A DNA stretch of 64,000 nt, taken from NCBI GenBank assembly GCA_900016875.1, contig FCNR01000053.1, positions 33,953 through 97,952 on the forward strand, given 5' to 3'. Positions 27,293-36,644 of this stretch are shown piece after piece. The stretch is from Eubacteriaceae bacterium CHKCI004 (GTDB taxonomy: Bacteria; Bacillota; Clostridia; Lachnospirales; Lachnospiraceae). The notes below the pieces were generated by a model. The model did no database searches, was not told the origin of the DNA, and saw nothing but the letters and a program-made list of their open reading frames with translations. Position 1 is the stretch's first letter; each line of letters starts with the position of its first letter. The position numbers and the translations under genes are program-made.

Positions 27293-27505
27293 ATGAGAAA
27301 ACATAGCTTTATACAGATCATAGCAGTCATTATTGCATTTATCATCGGGATCATAGCAAATGTGGCAGCACGGACAGTGGTATTACCACATATCCTCCCG
27401 GCTGGTTTGCAGCCGATGACAGGGCTTCTGGCAGTATTGATCCAGATCGTTGTATCTGTGGTCATTGTACTACTCATTGTTTTTTTTAGCAGGAGGGACA
27501 GATAA
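27293..27505 (+). CDS. Small two-pass membrane protein of the transfer operon
   Basis: The 70 residues form two membrane segments (about 7-27 and 44-64) with a basic end. The stop directly abuts the start of the next gene. Size and place resemble small inner-membrane parts of Gram-positive type IV secretion operons. Confidence 0.6.
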   Translation: MRKHSFIQIIAVIIAFIIGIIANVAARTVVLPHILPAGLQPMTGLLAVLIQIVVSVVIVLLIVFFSRRDR

Positions 27506-27847
27506 ATGCGGAAAGAACAAATAAAGAGATACATAAAAAAAGTAGGAAGAGAAGCAGCCAGGATGGGGATCTCCCTTTGTGTGGCTGCATTTTTTATCTC
27601 TATCCATGTACAGGCGACCAATGGGAATATCATCACGACGGGTTTTAATTCCCTGTATGATGTGGTGGCGTCTATCGTATCTAATATCGGACAGTTATTT
27701 TTATTATGGGGTGTCTTTGAGATGGCCGCCAGCATGAACACCCAGGACGGTATGGCGCAGTCATCGGCTTTTAAACGGGTGGGCGGCGGCCTCATCGCCT
27801 GTATCGCCCCGCAGATCATCCCGCTCATTAATACTGGAGCCAACTAA
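27506..27847 (+). CDS. Maff2/TrbC-like small conjugation membrane protein
   Basis: The 113-residue protein has a signal-like first helix and a second hydrophobic segment (VASIVSNIGQLFLLWGVFEMAASM). A conserved segment AFKRVGGGLIACIAPQIIPLI follows, typical of the Maff2 proteins of Tn1549-like elements. It occupies the place of a pilin-like VirB2 or channel part. Confidence 0.7.
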   Translation: MRKEQIKRYIKKVGREAARMGISLCVAAFFISIHVQATNGNIITTGFNSLYDVVASIVSNIGQLFLLWGVFEMAASMNTQDGMAQSSAFKRVGGGLIACIAPQIIPLINTGAN

Positions 27848-27864
27848 AAAGGAGGTGCGGCCTT

Positions 27865-28689
27865 ATGCCGGATTGGGTGACAAACTTTTTTGGTGGATTT
27901 TCTATTGGGCTGGCAAACACAATCTGGAAGGCAGCCATGGCACTAATCGGTGGGCTATTAGGAACGCCGCCGCAGGATTTCTCGCCGGATGCCTGGAACT
28001 TTGTCGAACGCACGCTGTATCCGTGGTCTCTATCCATTGGGGTATCCCTGCTGAACCTGTTTTTTCTCATCGCCATTTGCCGGGCAGTCAGTGACCTCCA
28101 CCATAACATCACCCTGGAAATGACGATTGAAGCCTTTGTCAAGATCGTGGTTGCCAATGTCATTTTCCTGAACCTGTTCCTTCTGATGCGGCTGATCCTG
28201 TCGATTGCGGCAGCTATGGTGGGGGAAGTATTCACAACACAGAGTGCAGATCTGATCGTAGATGAGATGGATATCGGTTCGACACTGTTTTATCTGCTCT
28301 TCGGTATCTTCTTTGTACTGGTGGCGATCGTTTGCAGTTTTCTGCTCCTACTGACGGTCTATAGCCGCTATATCAAGATTTATCTGCTGATCGTACTGGC
28401 GCCATTTGCCTTGCCGACACTCATCGGTGGCAGGGAAACGGAGCGGACATTTTATGCCTGGCTAAAAACTTTTTTGTTAAATGCATTTGAGATCGTGGCG
28501 ATCGCCCTGACCATGGCGATATCATTTAAGATCATCAATGCCGGCATCTCCGTTTTTGAAGGCTCCGGCCTGATGGGGGAAGCAGTCGATGGATTTTGGG
28601 ATGCATTGAACGCCCTGTTTACGATGATCTTTATGACGGCCAGTGTGAAAGGAGTAAACAGCCTGCTGGCAAAAGCCCTGGCATTATAG
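27865..28689 (+). CDS. VirB6/TrbL-like channel protein
   Basis: The 274-residue polytopic protein has about five or six membrane segments. It has the pattern of Tn1549-type VirB6 homologues (VLAPFALPTLIGG, AWLKTFLLNAFEIVAIALTMAISFKIIN). It would form the inner-membrane channel of the conjugation machine. AAAGGAGGTGCGGCCTT precedes ATG 27865. Confidence 0.8.
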   Translation: MPDWVTNFFGGFSIGLANTIWKAAMALIGGLLGTPPQDFSPDAWNFVERTLYPWSLSIGVSLLNLFFLIAICRAVSDLHHNITLEMTIEAFVKIVVANVIFLNLFLLMRLILSIAAAMVGEVFTTQSADLIVDEMDIGSTLFYLLFGIFFVLVAIVCSFLLLLTVYSRYIKIYLLIVLAPFALPTLIGGRETERTFYAWLKTFLLNAFEIVAIALTMAISFKIINAGISVFEGSGLMGEAVDGFWDALNALFTMIFMTASVKGVNSLLAKALAL

Positions 28690-28722
28690 AGTTTTGATTA
28701 GGAAAAGAAGGGAGAAGATACG

Positions 28723-29112
28723 ATGAAGATTGACATAAACGATGATTTTGATACGACGTTTCAGAATGAAATATTTGCCGGATTTACACTCAAACAGTGC
28801 GTTGCTGCAGGTATTGGGCTGGTGGCCGGGTTTGGTTCCGCGATTGCTTTGTATCATTATACGGGCCTTCCGATCGTTCAGTGTACCTATATCGTAGTGC
28901 CTGTAATGGTACCGTTTTGTGCGGCTGGCTTTTTCACATATCAGGGAAAATCTCCTGTAAAAATTTTAAAAGAGATATGGTTCGTCCATCAGACGGAGCG
29001 CCTGACCTATCAGGCGGCGGAGCAGCCGGAAAATATAGGCCGGGTATTTACCATGAAGAGGAACCTGCCCAAAAGGAAGAAAGGAAGGAGGAAAGGCCAT
29101 GGCCATATTTAA
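28723..29112 (+). CDS. PrgI-family conjugation protein
   Basis: The 129-residue protein has the PrgI layout (FAGFTLKQCVAAGIGLVAG): two membrane segments near the N-terminus and a basic C-terminal tail. It is the usual partner encoded directly before the VirB4 ATPase, with which it overlaps by 14 bases. Confidence 0.85.
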   Translation: MKIDINDDFDTTFQNEIFAGFTLKQCVAAGIGLVAGFGSAIALYHYTGLPIVQCTYIVVPVMVPFCAAGFFTYQGKSPVKILKEIWFVHQTERLTYQAAEQPENIGRVFTMKRNLPKRKKGRRKGHGHI

Positions 29113-31732
29113 TGCGGACGTCCGGTTCAGGGACCAGAAACGGATGAGCCTGCCGGTTGTCAAAGTCCCGAAAAATGTCCGGGAAGCCTTTCACATTGAC
29201 ATGCTCTATGAGAATGGTATCGCCAAACTGGAAAAGGGAAAGAAGAATTGCCTGTATGACCGATGTTATCTGTTTGAGGAGATCAATTACATCAACAAGG
29301 ATGATGGGGAAAAGACCCGTTTTTTAAACCAGTTTATGGCTTGGTTGAAGGCCATGAACGTGGATTTTAAAATGACAGTCGCTAATGAGTATCAATCTGC
29401 GGCAGATTTTATCCGGAAATACCGATCCAACAAAAATAAAGAAAGCTATCCGGAGACGGAAAAAGGGATCCGGGACTGGATCGAGGAAAAAATGGGGGAA
29501 TCCAACCCCAACGTGACCACCTATCGGTATCTGACCGTCTCCTGCCGGGCGGAGACCCAGGCGGAGGCGGTCATCCTGCTAAATGCCATCGACACGGTCA
29601 TCCACGACATGTTCCGGGCATGGCGGGGACAAGTCATGCGGCTGTCAGCCAAAGAACGGCTTTTCTGTCTCCATTCCCTGCTCCGCCCGGGAAAAAAGGA
29701 GGAGGAAGCCTATCTGTCTTTTGGGAAAGGACACGACTGGAAGAATGACATCCTGCCCCGGACCATCCGTCAGAAAAGCAACTTTCTTGTTTTGGACGAT
29801 ACCTATGTGTCTGTCCTGTTCGGGCATAAATACCGGGGATCCATCGACGCGGACAGTTTTATCCGGAGCTTTTCCCATATGGAGTTCCCGTCTTTTTTGA
29901 CGCTGGACTATGCGCCGGTGCTTCCGGACATTATCGAGGACAAGCTGGGGTCTGCGTCCATGAACAATGAGCGTGCCATCAGCAACGAGGAAGAAAAAAA
30001 GCGAAAACGGAACCAGATCTCTACCGGTCCATCCTACCGCCTGCAGAAACGGAAGGAAAAGATCGAAGAATACGCCGACCAGATCAATGACAACGATGAG
30101 ACCGGCTTCTTTGTCAACTTTTTGTTGGTCGTCACCGCGCCGGATGAAGAGACACTGGCGGAACGTGTCGGCCAAATGGAGGCCATCGGACGGAAAGAAG
30201 GTGTGGTCATTGAGACCGCAGACTGGTTCCAGTTGAAAGCTCTGAATACCGCCCTTCCGTATGGCGGGCGGCAGGTGGACTATATGCGTTTCTTTCTGGC
30301 ATCCTCTGTGGTCGCCCTGCAGCCATACTATGCACAGGATATCATCGACCTGGGTGGATATTTTATGGGAATTAACCGAACGACTAAACGGTTAATTTTC
30401 GGCAACCGGAAATTGTTAAAGAATCCCCACGGTATCATCATCGGCCATACAGGGTCCGGGAAATCGGTCATCATCAAGCTGACGGAAATCTTACAGACCC
30501 TCATTGCCACCGATGATGATGTGCTGGTCTTAGACCCGCAGAACGAGTTTGAAGAGATTATCCGCGCACTGGGCGGCGCTTACTTTGACTTGACGCCGAA
30601 AAGCGGGATGAATTTGAACGGATTCGAGGTGACAGAGGAAGTTTTCTATGCCGATAAAAAGACGAAGGAAAAATTTGTGGCGACCCAGACTGCTTACGCC
30701 AAAAGCCTTGTGGCGGCTACGATGAACAACATCCTGTTTACACAGGAACATGCTACTTATGTGAGCCGGGCTACATCCATCATGTATGGAAAGATTTTTG
30801 CACAGAAGAAGCTTAAGAAACAGCCTACCTTAAAGATGCTCCGGGAAGAGATCTATACCATCTTGTCCGGGGAGGCCGGGCAGGACAGCCATAACCGGGA
30901 AATCCTGCAGACCATTTATAACTGCCTGGAAGAATATACGGAAGGAAGCTGTGACATGCTGGCCCATCCATCCACTATCCGTCTGGATAACCGGCTGGTG
31001 GGGTTTGGCCTTAAGAATGTTCCGGAGGATAACTGGGAGGCGGTCATGCTGACAGTCATGCACTATACTTCTTCCCGGATTGAATACAACCAGGCGTTTC
31101 AGCGAGCCGTCCATTTCGTAGTGGACGAGACACAGGTCATCTGCCAGAAAGGGACATCGGCCGCACAGCTCAATACGGCGGTCACAACTTACCGGAAATT
31201 CGGCGGAATCTGTACCATGTCGATGCAGAACCTGACGGCGGCGCTTAATGATGAAAAACTGACAGAGCTATTTAGTAACTGCGATTACAAGTGTTTTCTC
31301 GATCAGGGCGGCGTGGATGCCAACGCCCTTCGGGAAATACAGGAATTGTCCCAGACGGAGTTTGATGCATTAAGTACCGACCAGGTAGGGCAGGGCGTCA
31401 TGGTCTGGGGGAAAAAAGTCGTCCTGTTTGATATGCGTATTGCAAAAGAAAACCCTTTGTATTCTTTGATTTCTACGAACTTCCATGAGCGGGCAGCGCA
31501 ACAAGTAGAGAAGGCCGGACAAGAGCCTGCGGAAGAATATACAGAAACTGACCGGACGGAGCAGATTATTTTGCAAATGGCAGATTTCGCTGAAATCAGT
31601 GCAAGGGATATCTTATCGGTATTAGATATCACACAAGACGAAGCAGAAGCACAGCTTGCCTATTTAGTAGAGCAGGGAAAACTTGTGGAGACCCAGGCAG
31701 AGGGAATCCCACGATACAAAAAGGCGGGATGA
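29099..31732 (+). CDS. VirB4/TraE-type conjugation ATPase
   Basis: The 877-residue ATPase powers assembly of the mating channel. The N-terminal half is the VirB4 family domain. The ATPase domain has Walker A GHTGSGKSV near residue 448, Walker B HFVVDETQV near 670, and later motifs QNLTAAL and NCDYKCFLDQG. Length fits the family. The C-terminal 60 residues resemble a winged helix. It overlaps the next gene by four bases. Confidence 0.93.
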   Translation: MAIFNADVRFRDQKRMSLPVVKVPKNVREAFHIDMLYENGIAKLEKGKKNCLYDRCYLFEEINYINKDDGEKTRFLNQFMAWLKAMNVDFKMTVANEYQSAADFIRKYRSNKNKESYPETEKGIRDWIEEKMGESNPNVTTYRYLTVSCRAETQAEAVILLNAIDTVIHDMFRAWRGQVMRLSAKERLFCLHSLLRPGKKEEEAYLSFGKGHDWKNDILPRTIRQKSNFLVLDDTYVSVLFGHKYRGSIDADSFIRSFSHMEFPSFLTLDYAPVLPDIIEDKLGSASMNNERAISNEEEKKRKRNQISTGPSYRLQKRKEKIEEYADQINDNDETGFFVNFLLVVTAPDEETLAERVGQMEAIGRKEGVVIETADWFQLKALNTALPYGGRQVDYMRFFLASSVVALQPYYAQDIIDLGGYFMGINRTTKRLIFGNRKLLKNPHGIIIGHTGSGKSVIIKLTEILQTLIATDDDVLVLDPQNEFEEIIRALGGAYFDLTPKSGMNLNGFEVTEEVFYADKKTKEKFVATQTAYAKSLVAATMNNILFTQEHATYVSRATSIMYGKIFAQKKLKKQPTLKMLREEIYTILSGEAGQDSHNREILQTIYNCLEEYTEGSCDMLAHPSTIRLDNRLVGFGLKNVPEDNWEAVMLTVMHYTSSRIEYNQAFQRAVHFVVDETQVICQKGTSAAQLNTAVTTYRKFGGICTMSMQNLTAALNDEKLTELFSNCDYKCFLDQGGVDANALREIQELSQTEFDALSTDQVGQGVMVWGKKVVLFDMRIAKENPLYSLISTNFHERAAQQVEKAGQEPAEEYTETDRTEQIILQMADFAEISARDILSVLDITQDEAEAQLAYLVEQGKLVETQAEGIPRYKKAG

Positions 31733-34134
31733 GTATGGGAATTAAAAAAAGAAGAGATTCCACGTTTACAGTCGTAAAGAGCGGGTTCCAGGTTTCGAAA
31801 GATGGTATCCGACGCGCCGGGAAATATGCAGACCCCATGGGACAGGGAAAAGAGGAGGAAGAACAGGGGCAGGACCCGGCCCAGTTCCTGCCGAGAAAGC
31901 TGCAGAAAAAGTGGGAGAAGCTGCCCGAAGCTAAAAAGCAATATTATAAAGAGCAGGCGGTGCGTGCCGTCCACAGGAAAGCCGGGAAGAAGGGGCCGGC
32001 AATCAGTGAGGAGCTGTCCGGCATATCCGGCAGGGAGACCGGACAGGAAACCGCCCGGCTCTTTGTAAAGGATGAGACCTATTTGACGCATGGATGGCGC
32101 AGGCCAAAAGATAAAAAGATCATCGGGGAAGGCGGACTGCCGGGACAGACCGCCAGAAAGAGGACAGGCACGGCGGCGGTGGCCGACACAAAAAAACAGG
32201 TGCCAGGGAAAGACATAAGCCATGGGCAGGAGACAGCCGGCAGGATAGCAGCCGAGGGCGAGAACAGCCAGTCAGCCGTGCGCTCGTTCGGACAGCCAGC
32301 TATGGGTTCGATCGGTACTGCTGGAAAGTCGGCAGTGCAGGCAGCTTCTATCCCCCTGCAGGCCAGTATCACTGGGGCGGCAGCAAAGAAAGCCGCCGGT
32401 ATGTTCGCAGAACGAATCCGGTTCCAAAATGCTGCAGTAGAAAACCAGAGAATCCGTCTGCAATCAAAAATTGATAATGTGAAAGAATCTCATCAGCAGA
32501 TGGAAAAGCCGGCAGATGTTCTTGCCTATACGGCGGCGGTAGCCGCCACAGGTTTATTAGCAGTTGCTGTGATAGCTGTTCAGGCGTTTGCCGCCGTCCT
32601 GTCTGTATTTTTATTGATCCTGATCCCGCTTCTTGTCCTGGCAGTCCTTATTACGACGGTCATTGCATTGCTTACCAGTATCTTTTCTGCGGTAGATACG
32701 ACCTATGCGTATGGAACTGGCGAGAGTATCGTCGCTGTCGCCATCGGGGAGATTGGCTATCACGAAGGTTCTGGGAACCAGACAAAGTATGGGGAGTACA
32801 CTGGTACCAACGGTATGTCCTGGTGTCACGCCTTTGTGAGCTGGTGCGCCAATGAGTGCGGGTTTGTTGATATGGGTATTTTTCCAAAGACAGCATCTTG
32901 TGAGACCGGCCGGCAATGGTTTATCAGTCATCAGGAATACCAGGCGTCGGATGGAACCTATGAACCACAGCCGGGAGATATCATCTACTTTGATTACGAC
33001 CACGTGGGTGTTTCCCATCATGTCGGTATCGTGGAATATACGGAAAACGGCGTGGTACATACCATCGAAGGAAATAAAAACGACCAGGTCATGCGGGCAC
33101 ACTATGACTTAAATTACGCCGGCATCATGGGATACGGGCAGCCGGCTTATCCGGATACCGGTGTCAGCGAATACGGGACAGCCTCTGAATTTTTAGCAGA
33201 ATGTAAGGAGATTGCGGATACCATCGTTGGAGACGGGGACTGGATCTATTCTAATTCCAATCTGAAAAATACTTTCAAAGAAGCAAGGCAGGAAGCAAGG
33301 AAGACAAACTGTGCGATGTATGTCGCCTGGTGTATGCAGGAGTTTGGGACACTGAAAAAAGGACAGTATTTTTACAGCAACTGGGATGGGAAGCTTACCT
33401 GCAGTAGCAGCGTGAGAGAACGTCTGGAGAGATATTATGACATCTATCAGATCGGGAAAGATTTTTCTGAAAAAGATATCAAACCCGGGGATATCTGTCT
33501 GTGGAAAGGGCATACCAATGTCTATGCCGGGAAAGACAGCCAGGGGAAGAAACTCTGGTATGATTTGGGACATAACCAAACGTCAGACAATAAAGCAGAG
33601 AGCGGACCGTTTGTCCGCGGTATCCGCGTTGGGAACATGGGATGGACAGAACTTACAACTGTCCTTCGATTGAAAGATCAGGATTCCTACGGTTCCGGTA
33701 AGACGATCAATCTGCCCAAGGGATTGGGTGATGTGTATTCCTATATGGGATGGGAGATGATCACCTATCGCGGGACAAGGCAGTATGAGCTGCGTATTCA
33801 GAGCGGGGAACCCTATGACCGGAATGGATTTGGTGTCATCAACGGCCGGTATGTGATCGCCTGTACTTCTACCTTTGGGGAAATCGGGGATGAAGTAGAT
33901 TTTGTCCTGGGCAATGGAAAGGTCATCCATGCCATTATCGGAGAATACAAAAGTTTTGATGATCCTGACTGTAATACCTGGGGCCATGAATACGGCCACT
34001 GTGTCGTGGAATTTTGCGTCAACAAAGCGTTATGGTATGGCTCCGGAAAGAGCATCACCAGGTATCATCCGGAGTGGGCAAACACGACTGTTGTGAAAGC
34101 CGTCAACCTGCAGAAGAACTTTTTTGATGACTGA
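31729..34134 (+). CDS. Transfer peptidoglycan hydrolase with two CHAP/NlpC-like domains
   Basis: The 801-residue protein locally opens the wall for conjugation. A long charged cytoplasmic part is followed by membrane segments near 265-325. A first CHAP-like domain holds its cysteine in MSWCHAFVSWC and a histidine in VSHHVGIVEY. A second, similar cysteine domain (TNCAMYVAWC, GDICLWKGHTNVYAG) and a third, SPAC-like domain (GRYVIACTSTFGEIGD, HCVVEF) follow. Two catalytic domains plus a third fold is richer than the usual single-domain form. Confidence 0.85.
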   Translation: MSMGIKKRRDSTFTVVKSGFQVSKDGIRRAGKYADPMGQGKEEEEQGQDPAQFLPRKLQKKWEKLPEAKKQYYKEQAVRAVHRKAGKKGPAISEELSGISGRETGQETARLFVKDETYLTHGWRRPKDKKIIGEGGLPGQTARKRTGTAAVADTKKQVPGKDISHGQETAGRIAAEGENSQSAVRSFGQPAMGSIGTAGKSAVQAASIPLQASITGAAAKKAAGMFAERIRFQNAAVENQRIRLQSKIDNVKESHQQMEKPADVLAYTAAVAATGLLAVAVIAVQAFAAVLSVFLLILIPLLVLAVLITTVIALLTSIFSAVDTTYAYGTGESIVAVAIGEIGYHEGSGNQTKYGEYTGTNGMSWCHAFVSWCANECGFVDMGIFPKTASCETGRQWFISHQEYQASDGTYEPQPGDIIYFDYDHVGVSHHVGIVEYTENGVVHTIEGNKNDQVMRAHYDLNYAGIMGYGQPAYPDTGVSEYGTASEFLAECKEIADTIVGDGDWIYSNSNLKNTFKEARQEARKTNCAMYVAWCMQEFGTLKKGQYFYSNWDGKLTCSSSVRERLERYYDIYQIGKDFSEKDIKPGDICLWKGHTNVYAGKDSQGKKLWYDLGHNQTSDNKAESGPFVRGIRVGNMGWTELTTVLRLKDQDSYGSGKTINLPKGLGDVYSYMGWEMITYRGTRQYELRIQSGEPYDRNGFGVINGRYVIACTSTFGEIGDEVDFVLGNGKVIHAIIGEYKSFDDPDCNTWGHEYGHCVVEFCVNKALWYGSGKSITRYHPEWANTTVVKAVNLQKNFFDD

Positions 34135-34148
34135 CGGCATAGAAGGAT

Positions 34149-34396
34149 GTACTGAAATTCAGTACACGGAAAGACATCCGTGTGGAAAATTTTGAAAAGT
34201 TTTTCCGAAGACAAGTGAGAAAATGTACTGAAATTCAGTACGCGGGAAAATATCAGACTTGAAAATTTTGAGAAGATTTTTTCAAAGTCCAGCGAAAAAA
34301 ATGTACTGAAATTCAGTATACGGGAAAATGTTTGTGCTGAAATTATAGAGAGGATTTTTCAGAAGCCAACGAAAAGAACGTACTGAAATTCAGTAC
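34149..34396. repeat. Tandem array of about 77-bp units with palindrome copies 15-18
   Basis: Palindromes start at 34149, 34225, 34303 (last base T) and 34380, spaced 76, 78 and 77 bases. The spacers share blocks such as GAAAATTTTGA and TTTTTC. A degenerate half-site lies near 34334. This fills the 310-bp gene-free stretch between the hydrolase and the 34445 gene. Confidence 0.9.
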
Positions 34397-34444
34397 GCAG
34401 GAGAACATCTGCAATAAAAAAATCAGAGAGGAAGTGAGAATCCG

Positions 34445-35272
34445 ATGAGAAAAAAAGCGCTCCTGTTTGGACTTCTGGCCGCCTTTCTCCTTGCCGCCCT
34501 GTGCATCTGTCTGGGGCTTTTTTTGTTGCGGCAGGATGGCAATGGGGAAACAGACAGGATGGAGATAACAACAGGAACAACACAGACAGATACGGAAGAA
34601 GAGATGACAGAAGCCGCCACAGCACCGGAAGCCGCTACGGAAGAAATCGAAAGTGAACTTACGTTTTTAAATCTGGGGAAGATTTATTATCTCCCGCTGG
34701 ATACAACGGATTTCAAAAACCAGGTGGCGGCATTTATTGCAAATAACCATTTGACCGCCACAACGGTATTGGCGCTGGGAAAAATAGAAGATGATAAAGA
34801 AGACGCCGATGGAACGGCAAATTTTTTTCTCCAGCTTGATGATGCGGCGGGAACAATCCTCCAGGCAGCTTATGATAAAAAAACAAAAACATTTACTTTG
34901 TCTGTCTCTGCTCCAATCCCGGATGTGGAAAAATATGGCGGCGCTGCAACAACGGAAGCCAACCAAAATGTATCTGGAACAGAACCGGAATATTCCAGTG
35001 AAGGAACAGAGATCATTAATTTTGGCGACGCCAACATCACAGATGTGGACCAGGCGTTATCCAGTGTGGCAGACATGGCAACGCTGCAGCATGACCTGGG
35101 AATTTTTCTAAATGAAAATGGGGAAGAGCGAAGGAACCTGTTTGTTTCTTCTGTAGAAAAAACGGAGACTGGTTATAAAACCATCCTGGAGTTTGAAACA
35201 GCCCGCATCGACCGGAAAAAAATCGAGGTTATCTACGAAGGCGGAAAGTATTATTTTTCTCTGGTAGATTAA
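34445..35272 (+). CDS. Membrane-anchored extracellular transfer protein
   Basis: The 275-residue protein has one N-terminal membrane segment, a Thr/Glu-rich linker (TTGTTQTDTEEEMTEAAT) and two similar compact domains outside. No lipobox is seen. GAGAGGAAGTGAGAATCCG precedes ATG 34445. Position suggests a structural part of the mating channel (TcpC-like role), but sequence similarity to TcpC is not obvious. Confidence 0.6.
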   Translation: MRKKALLFGLLAAFLLAALCICLGLFLLRQDGNGETDRMEITTGTTQTDTEEEMTEAATAPEAATEEIESELTFLNLGKIYYLPLDTTDFKNQVAAFIANNHLTATTVLALGKIEDDKEDADGTANFFLQLDDAAGTILQAAYDKKTKTFTLSVSAPIPDVEKYGGAATTEANQNVSGTEPEYSSEGTEIINFGDANITDVDQALSSVADMATLQHDLGIFLNENGEERRNLFVSSVEKTETGYKTILEFETARIDRKKIEVIYEGGKYYFSLVD

Positions 35273-35316
35273 CAGGACATGAAAAAAAATGAAGAAACAG
35301 AGAGGAGGCGGATACT

Positions 35317-35625
35317 ATCAATAAAGAAGACTTTGCCTACGAGTACCATAAGTTTTATCTCAATTTGATGAAAGAGAGCAAGACGAACCTTTATACCCGC
35401 GCAGAGGAGATCACCTGCAAGCGTCAGTTTTTCCAGTACATGAAAGATAAAGGGACGTTCCCGGAGAAGGAAGAGTATCTGTGGCAGGCGGCGGAAGCCG
35501 CCGACCGGTTCTATCTCTTCTTCCTGGACAATTACAGGGAGAAATTGCAGGCCCTTTATGAAAACGCTGCAACAGAATGGATGCAAAAGAACTTCGGGAA
35601 TGTCCCGGATACAGGTGTTGTATGA
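35317..35625 (+). CDS. Small ICE protein with probable non-standard start
   Basis: The frame encodes about 102 residues (xNKEDFAYEYHKFYLN...) of a soluble helical protein. GGAGG at 35304-35308 lies eight bases before an ATC codon at 35317. The first ordinary starts, TTG 35365 and ATG 35368, have no ribosome-binding site. So the start is either ATC or was mutated from ATG. No family name is certain. Confidence 0.5.
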   Translation: MNKEDFAYEYHKFYLNLMKESKTNLYTRAEEITCKRQFFQYMKDKGTFPEKEEYLWQAAEAADRFYLFFLDNYREKLQALYENAATEWMQKNFGNVPDTGVV

Positions 35626-35714
35626 GGGGACGCTTCTTGCGTCCCTTTGATGCCGGGGTTTCAGGGGTCTCCCCTGACAAGAGAGCATTTGTATATACAA
35701 AATGCGTATCTTGC

Positions 35715-35733
35715 AAAAAGCCTGCGGCTTTTT
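35715..35733 (+). terminator. Terminator-like hairpin
   Basis: AAAAAGCC-TGC-GGCTTTTT, an 8-bp stem ending in a T run, at the beginning of the gene-free stretch 35626-35946. Confidence 0.6.
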
Positions 35734-35744
35734 ACCTGATAAAA

Positions 35745-35918
35745 CTACCGGTCAGGTACACAAATAGATACCTATGTGGTACACAATTTACCACATGGGT
35801 ACACAATAAATGACCGATGTGGTACATAGAAAAATACCAAAGTGGTACACAAAATACCTGAGTGGTACACAAAAAACTACCGGTTAGGTACACAAAATAC
35901 CTGAATGGTACACAAAAA
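35745..35918. repeat. Eight iterons upstream of the mobilisation genes
   Basis: Eight units of about 20-22 bp share the form TACC-N5/6-GGTACACAAAA, with TACC and GGTA as inverted parts. They end about 28 bases before the first mobilisation gene. Candidate roles are a transfer origin bound by relaxosome proteins, or an operator of the RHH-like protein that follows. Confidence 0.7.
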
Positions 35919-35946
35919 AAATATAAGAAGATCAGGAGGAAAATAG

Positions 35947-36186
35947 ATGTTGATACAAAAACATTTTCGCCTTCCGGAAGAAACAGTGGAGCAACTGGAA
36001 AAAAGGGATAGCGTAAAATATCCCACAGAAGCCAGTTATGTTAATGCAGCAATCCTGCATTTTACGGAACAGGAAAAGATTGAAAAGAAACTGGAAAATA
36101 TCCAGCAGGAACTAAAAGAACTTCATGCACTCTGCAAAAAAGAGTTTGCCATTGATGATTCATATGGAGAAAATTTTTCGTATTAA
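35947..36186 (+). CDS. Small RHH-like mobilisation accessory protein
   Basis: The 79-residue protein starts with a short beta strand and two helices (QKHFRLPEETVEQLEKR, TEASYVNAAILHFTEQEK), like ribbon-helix-helix DNA-binding proteins. A charged coiled tail follows. AGGAGGAAAATAG precedes the ATG. It is the likely reader of the iterons just upstream. Confidence 0.6.
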   Translation: MLIQKHFRLPEETVEQLEKRDSVKYPTEASYVNAAILHFTEQEKIEKKLENIQQELKELHALCKKEFAIDDSYGENFSY

Positions 36187-36215
36187 TGATGGATGGATAG
36201 ATGGAGGTGATGCCG

Positions 36216-36644
36216 ATGGATTGGCAGGAGCAGATCAATAAACTGGAAGAAAAGCTCTATAAGGTCAGAGAGAAAAAGAAAAAAATCCTGGAAGATGAAA
36301 AAGAGCTTTTGGAAAAATTAAAAAATGCCAGACAGAAAAAAGAAGAAGATGATAACCGGAAATTGATGGCGATGGTAGAAGAGCAGCTTGGGGAAATGAG
36401 CGAATCGAAATTACAGGCGCTTAAAAGTTTCCTCGCCAGGCACGCTGGGGAATTTGTAGAAGAAGAGAAAAATTTTCCGGAGGAGGAGACCCGAACAGAA
36501 GAAAAATTTGCAGAGACAAAATTTGCAGAGCCAGAAAATTTTTCGGAAGAGAGAAAGTCTTCCCTGGAAAATAATCCGGAAACTTCTGGAGCAAATAAAG
36601 CAGAAAGGGGTGGATACCGCTGGCAAGGGACCGAACATTTTTAA
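36216..36644 (+). CDS. Coiled-coil mobilisation-module protein
   Basis: The roughly 142-residue protein has a strong coiled coil at 1-45 (KLEEKLYKVREKKKKILEDEKELLEKL), a helical region with a DUF4315-like feel (ALKSFLARHAGEFV) and a Glu-rich disordered tail. ATG 36216 fits GGAGGTG six bases upstream better than ATG 36201. It overlaps the MobC frame. Confidence 0.6.
   Translation: MDWQEQINKLEEKLYKVREKKKKILEDEKELLEKLKNARQKKEEDDNRKLMAMVEEQLGEMSESKLQALKSFLARHAGEFVEEEKNFPEEETRTEEKFAETKFAEPENFSEERKSSLENNPETSGANKAERGGYRWQGTEHF

Noticed and set aside
34149..34396. Possible CRISPR-like array of 17-bp repeats
   Set aside because: The spacers are about 60 bp and similar to each other, and the repeat also occurs singly across the element.
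35745..35918. Possible CRISPR array (regular repeats near 35.8 kb)
   Set aside because: The units are only about 20-22 bp with no unique spacers of constant length, and no cas genes are present. Iterons fit better.
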